This document shows, piece after piece, positions 1 to 6,217 of a stretch of DNA of 6,618 nucleotides (position 1 is its first letter; every line of letters starts with the position of its first letter). This DNA comes from an uncultured Clostridia bacterium (GTDB lineage Bacteria > Bacillota > Clostridia > Christensenellales > Pumilibacteraceae), in NCBI GenBank assembly GCA_947627075.1, contig CANQUR010000090.1:1-6618 (forward strand). The letters are read 5' to 3'. The position numbers and the translations under genes were made by a program. The notes under the pieces were generated by a model that saw only the letters and a list, made by a program, of their open reading frames with translations, searched no databases and was not told the DNA's origin.

Positions 1-1481
1 GAATCGGAATAGTAGAAGCGTGTAGCTTCGTCCAACGACGCATTAGAACTGTGACTTATCTCTATTGCATCCCACTCATCCGCAGTACCGCAATAGTAAA
101 CGTTTTGCAAGTTGTAACAGCCATAAAAAGCAAACATATTCACTCTATTTACGCCCTTACCCACTACTACGCTTTGCAATGCGGCACATCCCCGAAACGC
201 ATTTTTGCCTATGCTTGTTATTGTATCAGATAACGTAACACTTTGCAATGCAATAAAATCTTGGAACGTATCGTCCTCGATCTTATCGCCATTACTTATC
301 GTTATCTTTGTCAATTTATCCGCTAAAAATAAATCCGATAAGCATGGTATTATTATTGCAGGAGCCTTAAGTTCCTCTATGTTATTGCATCCAGAAAATA
401 TACCATTATCTACGCTTTCAAGTGTATTCGGCAAAGATATATTCTTTAGACCGGTACAATTGACAAACGCATATCTTCCTATACTTGTAAGGCCATTCGC
501 CAACTCGATACTTTGTAAGCTTTTACAATTATAAAATGCTTCTGTACCTATACTTTTCAATGCATTGGAGAATTTTACACTTTTCAAACTTCTGCATCCT
601 TTAAATGCTTGATCATCTATATTTCTTATTCCGTCGGGCAATTCAATTTTTTGCAGGCTGTAGCAATCTTCAAATGCAGACACATCTATTTTTGTTGTAT
701 TGTCAGATAACTTTATATTTTGCAAATTACCGCAGTGGCTGAATAGACTGTAATTTATATCTCCCATGCCATTAGGCAAATCAATATTCAGCAGACTTTC
801 ACACCCATAAAATGCCTCAGGTCCAATCTCTTTCAATTTACTGTCTTCTTCAAAAATTATTTCACTTAAATTAGTGCACCCTTTAAACACTTCAGATTCA
901 ATTACCATTACACTGTTCGGGATCCTTATACTTTTTATTGTTGTACAGTCTTTAAAAACACCTCCTTTGATAGCCGTCACCGGAAGACCTTCATATTCGG
1001 ATGGTATTATTATATCCTCATCGGTACAATTACCGAGCCCGACTATCCAATATGATTTGCCGTAGTAATAGGAATATTCCGTTAATTCATATTGCAAATT
1101 TAAGGCTAATTTTTCATAACCACATTCGACACATATATTATTTTTGAAATCATGAGTTTCAAAACTATCCACCAATTTTTCACCGCAAGCTTCACAACAA
1201 TGATAATGTCCGTCTTCGACTATTACCCAATCTTGCTTTGGGGTATGAGCAAGCTTTGCCTTTACAACGTCTTGGTATTGAATTTGCCGAGTACAATTTT
1301 CGTCGAGAAACATTTCGTGACATTTTTTACATTCATAATATGTATCATTGCCGTATTGAGTACAAGTCGCGGCTTTCGCCTCGCGCAAGACTATCAAATG
1401 TTCATGCTCATATGATGCACATGCCGAAAAAATTGTCATAGCGCTTAACAGCATTATAGATAACAATAATACCTTTTTCAT
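1..1481 (-). CDS. BspA-like LRR_5 lipoprotein with CxxC motifs (3' end off the window)
   Basis: This is an exported leucine-rich repeat protein of the BspA/LRR_5 type; the family is associated with adhesion and surface binding, but the ligand is unknown. The frame is open from ATG at 1481 to the left edge (493 codons). Residues 1-20 (MKKVLLLSIMLLSAMTIFSA) form a signal sequence ending at Cys21, a plausible though non-ideal lipobox (FSAC); cleavage by signal peptidase I after ACA is the alternative. Residues 25-122 carry three CxxC pairs (C51/C54, C96/C99, C117/C120) with nearby His, resembling small zinc-ribbon-like repeats seen before LRR_5 domains. Residues about 131-178 form an 'IPSEYEGLPVTAI' entry module, followed by about a dozen repeats of the form AFxxCxxLxxIxLPxxxxxIG up to about 460. 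The final 'VYYCGTADEWDAI...ATRFYYSD' is a typical closing motif of such proteins, so only a few residues are probably missing. It lies 19 bases after the preceding LRR gene and is probably co-transcribed. Confidence 0.9.
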   Translation of the reverse strand, partial: MKKVLLLSIMLLSAMTIFSACASYEHEHLIVLREAKAATCTQYGNDTYYECKKCHEMFLDENCTRQIQYQDVVKAKLAHTPKQDWVIVEDGHYHCCEACGEKLVDSFETHDFKNNICVECGYEKLALNLQYELTEYSYYYGKSYWIVGLGNCTDEDIIIPSEYEGLPVTAIKGGVFKDCTTIKSIRIPNSVMVIESEVFKGCTNLSEIIFEEDSKLKEIGPEAFYGCESLLNIDLPNGMGDINYSLFSHCGNLQNIKLSDNTTKIDVSAFEDCYSLQKIELPDGIRNIDDQAFKGCRSLKSVKFSNALKSIGTEAFYNCKSLQSIELANGLTSIGRYAFVNCTGLKNISLPNTLESVDNGIFSGCNNIEELKAPAIIIPCLSDLFLADKLTKITISNGDKIEDDTFQDFIALQSVTLSDTITSIGKNAFRGCAALQSVVVGKGVNRVNMFAFYGCYNLQNVYYCGTADEWDAIEISHSSNASLDEATRFYYSD

Positions 1482-1487
1482 ACTTAT

Positions 1488-1494
1488 CTCCTTT
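1488..1494 (-). promoter_or_regulatory. Ribosome binding site of the LRR lipoprotein
   Basis: Read on the minus strand this is AAAGGAG, six bases before the ATG at 1479-1481. It fixes the start of the lipoprotein gene, and that start gives a proper signal sequence. It sits within the 19-base gap after the TAA of the upstream gene, consistent with translation from a shared transcript. Confidence 0.85.
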
Positions 1495-1500
1495 TACTTT

Positions 1501-3180
1501 TTATATCGCGTTAACATAAACCATTATTACATAAACCCGTTCACCAATCGGAAGTGCGCCATCCAATATATCATAAAACGAATATGGTTCAATATAACGG
1601 CCATTATCTTTTTGATATGGCACAGCTTGATTTGAGCCAAACAGACAAATGGAATATAATGGACGATAAGGCATAAAAATATCACCTTTGTAACCATCGT
1701 TTTCTTGGATACAAATTGTTTCTACGTAATTTCCGGCTTCAGAGAAACCACAATTAAAGAATATATAATGATTGTTAATAAAATGCCATTCGTCGGGTAC
1801 AGTATAAGCATCGGTATATATGGTGACGCTCGAGTCAAACGCTTCTTCTGCGACATAAACATAGGAACGCAAATTTATGCTTCGAAGAGTTGAATTCGCA
1901 AACGCTTGATAGCCGATATATTGAACACTTGACGGTAACGATATACCTTCATAAAAATTAGCGCCATAAAATGCTCTATCGCCTATGGTAGTAATGTTAC
2001 TTTCGCCCATAAATATTATCATTACAAAATCCCCGCCTACAAACGCTTCATCGGCAATTTCGGTCACAGGTATTCCATTATAATATGCGGGAATATAAAT
2101 CTCATCATATTGTCCGGTAGCGCCTCCTACAATCTTATATGTTCCATCGTCTTTCAATTCATAATTCAACTCACATTTAATGTAAGTAAATAAAGAAGAA
2201 TATTGCGGATATCTTTCCTTATATGCCTCACAGGTTTGACTATCAGGCAAAATAATAACCTTCAAATTATCGAAATTATCTTCCTGTATGTTTATTATGC
2301 CCGACGAAATATGACGATTTATTTCCAAAGTTTGCAAATACTCACAGCCATAAAAAGCCCCGTTGCAAATTTCCGTCACTGTCGAAGGCACTGATATGGT
2401 AGTTATAAGATTGCAACCCTTAAAGGCGTCTTGACCTATAATGGTTATAGGAATACCATTAAAATATGCCGGTATTTCAATCGTCCCCTGCAAATATATT
2501 CGCCTTCTTTTTACAGAATAAGTGCCATCATCCAACGGTACATACCTTAACTCCTTATACGTGACAAGATCCGCAACATCCATTTCGCCGTTTTCTTCAA
2601 ATTGCTCAACATACTTATTATAGCTGTCCATATCGTTAACGGCAATGGCTTTGGGAGTAAAATAATTTTGTTTCCAACCTTCAAATGTGCCTTTTTCTAT
2701 GATAGTAATACCTTCTTGTGCCGTCCTTTTGAGTTCCACAACTTGAAGATCGGTACATCCCTTAAACGTCTTTGAATTTAAGAATGTAATGCTTGCGGGT
2801 ATATTTATCCGCTGTAAACTCGTGCAATATGCAAAAGCATTATCGCAAAGCGTCTCGACAGTATCGGGTAAGTTTATAGCTATTATACCGCCGCAATTTT
2901 CGAACGCGCCAATGTGTACAGCCGTTCCATTCGTAAGGGTAACAGTTAAATTTTGTGAAGTACCCTCGAAAAGCGAATAAAAATCAGTCCAGACGGGAAC
3001 TTCTTCCCCTATCGGCAATGAAATATATCTCAAATTTTTGCAACCCGTAAAAGCACCGCCTTCTATATGTGTAATAGTATTGGGGATTGTCAAAGAAGTA
3101 AAAGCCAAATCTTTATACGCGTACTTTGCAATGTTCTTGCAATGTTCTTGACATAACTTGGGATAACGCTCGTTTGGCAC
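1501..3180 (-). CDS. Orphaned 3' part of the split LRR_5 gene (probably not translated alone)
   Basis: This frame opens at a GTG at 3178-3180 with no Shine-Dalgarno sequence before it and no signal peptide; its first 18 codons are out-of-frame sequence, and homology-like LRR_5 reading begins only past the 11-base duplication. From about residue 19 it holds LRR_5 repeats to about 145, a divergent linker (about 150-212), then two related modules, 'PLDDGTYSV...IPAYFNGIPITII' (213-255) and 'LKDDGTYKI...IPAYYNGIPVTEI' (340-381), each followed by further LRR-like repeats. The last 90 residues (from about HYIFFNCGFSEAGNYV) end in ALPIGERVYVIMVYVNAI and faintly resemble a degenerate InlB-B/Flg_new type repeat; this is recalled similarity only. 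No LPXTG or other anchor is seen. It normally forms residues 1022-1562 of the intact protein. Independent expression is unlikely; re-initiation from the upstream stop cannot be ruled out. Confidence 0.6.
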   Translation of the reverse strand: MPNERYPKLCQEHCKNIAKYAYKDLAFTSLTIPNTITHIEGGAFTGCKNLRYISLPIGEEVPVWTDFYSLFEGTSQNLTVTLTNGTAVHIGAFENCGGIIAINLPDTVETLCDNAFAYCTSLQRINIPASITFLNSKTFKGCTDLQVVELKRTAQEGITIIEKGTFEGWKQNYFTPKAIAVNDMDSYNKYVEQFEENGEMDVADLVTYKELRYVPLDDGTYSVKRRRIYLQGTIEIPAYFNGIPITIIGQDAFKGCNLITTISVPSTVTEICNGAFYGCEYLQTLEINRHISSGIINIQEDNFDNLKVIILPDSQTCEAYKERYPQYSSLFTYIKCELNYELKDDGTYKIVGGATGQYDEIYIPAYYNGIPVTEIADEAFVGGDFVMIIFMGESNITTIGDRAFYGANFYEGISLPSSVQYIGYQAFANSTLRSINLRSYVYVAEEAFDSSVTIYTDAYTVPDEWHFINNHYIFFNCGFSEAGNYVETICIQENDGYKGDIFMPYRPLYSICLFGSNQAVPYQKDNGRYIEPYSFYDILDGALPIGERVYVIMVYVNAI

Positions 3181-6100
3181 ACCATTAAAAGAGTGTTATC
3201 ACTTTTGAGAAGAAGGCAGTTATTTACGCTTTTATAAATAGGATTATCGTTTGCTACGATAATTTCTGTTAGGTTATTGCAGCCTGCAAATACGCCATAG
3301 CTTATATTTTCTACTTTTGAAGATATGTATATGCTTGTCATATCACTGCCATAAAAAGCATATTCGCCTATGGTATTTACGTTGTCGCTTAAAATGATCC
3401 TCGCATTTGCCTTTTGAAAAAGATAATTGGGAACTCTTTGACTATTGTAGTAAATTTCCAATTCTCTGCTGTCTATCTCGGCAAAAGGCATAGAGTTGGA
3501 ACTCAAATCAATGCAATTTTGTGAATCGAAAATAATTTTCGATAATCTATAACATCCTTCGAATACGTAATTACCGATATTCTCTATGCTATTAGGAATT
3601 GTTATCGAAATTAAAGAACGGCAATCTTTAAAAGCATAGCTTCCAATATACTTTAAACCATTTTCTATAGTTACATTTGCTAAATTTCGACAACCTTCAA
3701 AGGCTAAATCAAACACATTCAATATTTTATCAGATAGTACCAAATTAATTAATCCACTATTACTAAATGCTCCTTCTCCTATATATTCCACGCTATTCGG
3801 AATTTCTATATTTGTCAAATTAATACAATCTTTAAATGTCTCTGCTTGAATACTTGTTAAATTGTCCGAAAGTTGTATTTTCGTTACACCACTATTGTTA
3901 AATGCTCCTTCTCCTATATATTCCACGCTATTCGGAATTTCTATATTTGTCAAATTAATACAATCTCTAAATGTCTCTGCTTGAATACTTGTTAAATTGT
4001 CCGAAAGTTGTATTTTCGTTACACCACTATTGCAAAATGCTCCTTCTCCTATATATTCCACACTATCCGGTATTATAATACTTGATAAATTTTTACAACC
4101 AAAAAATGCTCTATCTCCTATTTTTTTTACAGTGCTATCTATTGTTACTATAGTTATGTTAGTGTTATCATAAAATACAAATGAAGGTATGTTGATTACA
4201 TCATTAAAAATCACCGAAATGCCGTCATTCCCAATCGAAGAAAATATTTTGCTATTTCCTAAATCCTGATAATTGGGAATATTAAAAATTATCGTCTCCA
4301 AATTATAGCAATTGTTCACTAAATAATTTCCCATAAATTTAACATTTTTGGGGATATTTAAGCTTACTATTCCGGAATTTGCAAATGCATAATCGCCTAT
4401 ATATTCAACAGAACTTGGAAGTAGAATGTCTGCTAATCTTTCACAATATGAAAATACATTTCTACCAATTTTTGTAGTTGGCGATGGTATATTTATATAA
4501 GTTAAATTAACACAGTGCGAGAAAGCATAATCTTCGATTACAATATCATTTTTATAAAAATTCTCGATATTAACATTTTGAAGATCTTCATTATTATAAA
4601 AAATATATGAAGGTATACTATTTGTATTGAAATACACAGAAAACTTACTGCCAATAGATGAAAAAATATCAGCATTTTCGGTTGAATTAATATAGTTATT
4701 TGTTGAAAAATTAATTCTTTTTAAAGAGCTACAATTCATTACTACACCTCTGCCCAAATTCGTAATAGAATTTGGGATATCTATGGTTGATATCCCCGTG
4801 TCTTTAAAAGCATAATCTCCAATAATATTTATTTTATTTTCGTAGTCGTAAGTAAATTCTTTTAAATTGTGGCATCCTTCAAAAGTACTATTGCCAATTC
4901 TTTTTACGTTATAAGACAATGTAACCCTTTCCAAACCTTTGCATGCATAGAATGCTTCATCACATAAGTCGTTAACTTTACAATCTTTGGTCAAAGTTAC
5001 ATCTGTTAGGTTAAAGCAATTTTTAAATGCGCCTTTCTCTATAGAATAAATAGATGATTTATCAAATATAATTTTTCTTAAGTCATAACAATTTGCAAAG
5101 GCATTTGCACCAATAGAAATATTTTCTATGACTTTTGTTTTGTGTGGTGAATCATATATCCTTGTGATAGAATATGGTAAAGTAAATATCTTAATCGGCT
5201 CTTGCTTTATTCCCACTATAGTAATATTATTATTTTCGGATTCATCATATGAAAAACAATCTTCAAGATACTCATACTGGCATTCTTCACATTTATATAT
5301 TTTATATATATTATTCAAATACTCATCCGTATCTTCAAATTTATGCGTGTGTTCAATATTCATCTTAACTTCATATCGCAGCCAACTTGAAGGCACCCAA
5401 ACATATTTATCTTCGTGGAACCAACCAAAATGCACAATAAATCCAAACTCTCCATCCACATTGGCATATCCATAAGCAACGACTACATGAAATTGCACTT
5501 TACTGCCTAAAAAAGGAGAGAAAACCAAAATTATAGGACGACCGGATTCAATCTCATTTTTTGCGTCACTTTCTGCAAAATCTTCCCAATTTAAGCTTAC
5601 TTGATCGTATATAGGAGAAATACTCTTTAAGAACTTGTTGGCGCCCTCGGTAATATTCATTACAGTTTGACCTAAAAGGGATTCCGCGTGATCTGACGAA
5701 TCAAAAATACCATAAAAAACCGTATCTTCGGTGCCTATATATTCACCGCCCAATTTATAGTAATTTGAAGCACTTATCGACGGATGATGTAATAAATCAC
5801 CATATTTTTCATTTAAATATAATTTTCCATCCTGTCCAATTCTTGGAATAAGTCTGCGATCGGTATAGTAATTATGATACCCGATAAGCATTTCCATAGC
5901 TACCGTAGTACAAGTTCCTATTGCATTATCTTCTCCTGTATTTGGCGCATGTTTCGGATTAGAATAAAAATAATTCCAATTGGGTATGTAATATTCATCA
6001 GTAACCTCATGAGAATCATATTCGGTATCAAAATTAACCGAATTTGTATCGCCATTGGGGTCAAGACTGACTATTGACGGATCTTCCTCCAAAGGTTCAG

Positions 6101-6200
6101 CATAAGCAGAATTGCATTCACAATTAAAATTTATATAACATCTAACACCAATTACAAAAGTTAATATAATTAAATAATTAAAAATCTTTTTAAAGTTCAT
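3090..6200 (-). CDS. Secreted cysteine peptidase-like LRR_5 protein, truncated 5' part of the split gene
   Basis: This 1036-residue frame is what the broken gene would yield. Residues 1-34 are a signal peptide (KK, hydrophobic 6-19, AYA cleavage site before Glu35). Residues about 72-275 look like a papain-fold, C39-like cysteine peptidase: Cys97 in GTCTTVAMEM, His238 in FHVVVAYGY after the strand GRPIILVF, and VHFGW at 256-260 at the position of the usual Asn/Asp-Gly-Trp motif. The third catalytic residue is not clear. C304/C307 form a CxxC pair. From about 355 to 1020 the protein is LRR_5 repeats (for example IPNSVEYIGEGAF), with a nearly exact 45-residue duplication at 723-812 and three copies of a longer insert. 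After residue 1021 the duplication forces a 15-residue foreign tail (ARTLQSTR...WLLLL starts at 1021) and TGA. The start follows a strong AGGAGG. No anchor motif is present, so the product is probably released or bound non-covalently. Confidence 0.85.
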   Translation of the reverse strand: MNFKKIFNYLIILTFVIGVRCYINFNCECNSAYAEPLEEDPSIVSLDPNGDTNSVNFDTEYDSHEVTDEYYIPNWNYFYSNPKHAPNTGEDNAIGTCTTVAMEMLIGYHNYYTDRRLIPRIGQDGKLYLNEKYGDLLHHPSISASNYYKLGGEYIGTEDTVFYGIFDSSDHAESLLGQTVMNITEGANKFLKSISPIYDQVSLNWEDFAESDAKNEIESGRPIILVFSPFLGSKVQFHVVVAYGYANVDGEFGFIVHFGWFHEDKYVWVPSSWLRYEVKMNIEHTHKFEDTDEYLNNIYKIYKCEECQYEYLEDCFSYDESENNNITIVGIKQEPIKIFTLPYSITRIYDSPHKTKVIENISIGANAFANCYDLRKIIFDKSSIYSIEKGAFKNCFNLTDVTLTKDCKVNDLCDEAFYACKGLERVTLSYNVKRIGNSTFEGCHNLKEFTYDYENKINIIGDYAFKDTGISTIDIPNSITNLGRGVVMNCSSLKRINFSTNNYINSTENADIFSSIGSKFSVYFNTNSIPSYIFYNNEDLQNVNIENFYKNDIVIEDYAFSHCVNLTYINIPSPTTKIGRNVFSYCERLADILLPSSVEYIGDYAFANSGIVSLNIPKNVKFMGNYLVNNCYNLETIIFNIPNYQDLGNSKIFSSIGNDGISVIFNDVINIPSFVFYDNTNITIVTIDSTVKKIGDRAFFGCKNLSSIIIPDSVEYIGEGAFCNSGVTKIQLSDNLTSIQAETFRDCINLTNIEIPNSVEYIGEGAFNNSGVTKIQLSDNLTSIQAETFKDCINLTNIEIPNSVEYIGEGAFSNSGLINLVLSDKILNVFDLAFEGCRNLANVTIENGLKYIGSYAFKDCRSLISITIPNSIENIGNYVFEGCYRLSKIIFDSQNCIDLSSNSMPFAEIDSRELEIYYNSQRVPNYLFQKANARIILSDNVNTIGEYAFYGSDMTSIYISSKVENISYGVFAGCNNLTEIIVANDNPIYKSVNNCLLLKSDNTLLMVCQTSVIPSYVKNIARTLQSTRIKIWLLLL
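3126..3150. repeat. 11-base tandem duplication causing the frameshift
   Basis: The unit gcaatgttctt occupies 3128-3138 and again 3139-3149 without mismatch; matching bases at the flanks extend the period-11 tract to 25 bases. Eleven is not a multiple of three, so one extra unit shifts the reading frame of the LRR gene. Replication slippage over such a short repeat could both create and remove the extra copy. Confidence 0.95.
3411..3575 (-). repeat. Long LRR insert module, copy 3 (diverged)
   Basis: Residues 876-930 keep the outline of the insert (GCYRLSKIIF, a loop with NCIDL, PFAEI, LEIYYN, VPNYLF) but have lost the exact IFSSIG and FYxN motifs. It lies after the recent 45-residue duplication and just before the last repeats that precede the frameshift. 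Confidence 0.5.
3765..4034. repeat. 135-base tandem repeat inside the LRR array
   Basis: Two adjacent 135-base units (3765-3899 and 3900-4034) differ at only three positions by eye; one difference gives Lys versus Arg and two lie at the unit end. The start of a third, more diverged unit follows at 4035-4070. Each unit encodes 45 residues, two LRR_5 repeats (residues 723-767 and 768-812), so the reading frame is kept. The identity at synonymous positions points to a recent duplication or gene conversion, unlike the other repeats of the array, which are similar only as protein. Confidence 0.93.
4164..4331 (-). repeat. Long LRR insert module, copy 2
   Basis: Residues 624-679 repeat the layout of copy 1: NNCYNLETIIF, a variable loop with NYQDL, KIFSSIG, VIFN and IPSFVFYDN. 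IFSSIG is identical in both copies. It is preceded, as in copy 1, by a GDYAF-type repeat followed by SGI or TGI and an IP strand. Confidence 0.7.
4590..4751 (-). repeat. Long LRR insert module, copy 1
   Basis: Residues 484-537 of the peptidase/LRR protein form a unit longer than a normal LRR_5 repeat, with the pattern NCxxLxxIxF, then a variable loop, IFSSIG, VxFN and IPSxxFYxN. The same layout recurs at residues 624-679 and, more weakly, at 876-930. The spacing of copies 1 and 2 (about 140 residues) suggests that a block containing the insert plus several LRRs was duplicated. Confidence 0.7.
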
Positions 6201-6206
6201 TTATAG

Positions 6207-6212
6207 CCTCCT
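6207..6212 (-). promoter_or_regulatory. Ribosome binding site of the peptidase/LRR gene
   Basis: Minus-strand AGGAGG lies six bases before the ATG at 6198-6200, an ideal Shine-Dalgarno arrangement that settles the start. It falls in the 17-base gap after the TAA of the preceding gene, so the two genes are probably on one transcript. Confidence 0.88.
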
Positions 6213-6217
6213 AAAAA

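Larger units (their letters stand above)
1501..6200 (-). pseudogene. Large secreted cysteine-peptidase/LRR_5 protein, disrupted by an 11-base tandem duplication
   Basis: Two overlapping frames (3090-6200 and 1501-3180) are halves of one gene. At 3128-3149 the unit gcaatgttctt occurs twice in tandem. Deleting one unit joins the frames as VKNIA-KYAYKDLAF, turning 4700 bases into 4689, which is exactly 1563 codons including the stop (1562 residues). The join falls inside a recognisable LRR_5 stretch: a 'NPIYKSVNNCLLLKSDNTLL' type motif normally continues into 'IPxxVxxIAxxAFxxxxLTSLTIPNTIxxI', and here it does so only across the frame change. Restored order: signal peptide 1-34, putative cysteine peptidase about 72-275, CxxC at 304/307, LRR_5 array about 355-1160, two DDGTY modules with further LRRs about 1216-1455, and a C-terminal domain about 1470-1562. 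The frames and the repeat are seen directly; that the intact form is ancestral is inferred. A sequencing or assembly artefact cannot be excluded, nor can a reversible on/off state. Confidence 0.85.

Noticed and set aside
51..1441. Plus-strand open frames over the lipoprotein gene (for example 205-534 and 1152-1415)
   Set aside because: They lie entirely opposite a long, well-supported minus-strand LRR frame, lack ribosome binding sites and have no recognisable domains; they are antisense shadows.
1482..1500. Promoter or terminator between the genes
   Set aside because: The gaps (19 bases here and 17 bases at 6201-6217) hold only a ribosome binding site, with no room for a -35/-10 pair and no hairpin followed by a T run.
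3090..3180. Programmed ribosomal frameshifting joining the two overlapping frames
   Set aside because: A -1 shift would restore the frame, but the overlap holds no X XXY YYZ slippery heptamer in the reading frame and no long homopolymer for transcriptional slippage. The exact 11-base duplication explains the frame change fully.
1501..3180. The 3' frame as an independent gene starting at GTG 3180
   Set aside because: There is no ribosome binding site or signal peptide, and the first 18 codons are shifted sequence from the upstream frame. It is listed as an orphaned gene part only.
3765..4070. CRISPR-like or intergenic repeat array
   Set aside because: The repeats are directly adjacent without spacers, have a period of 45 codons and encode LRR motifs in frame, so they are protein-coding repeats.
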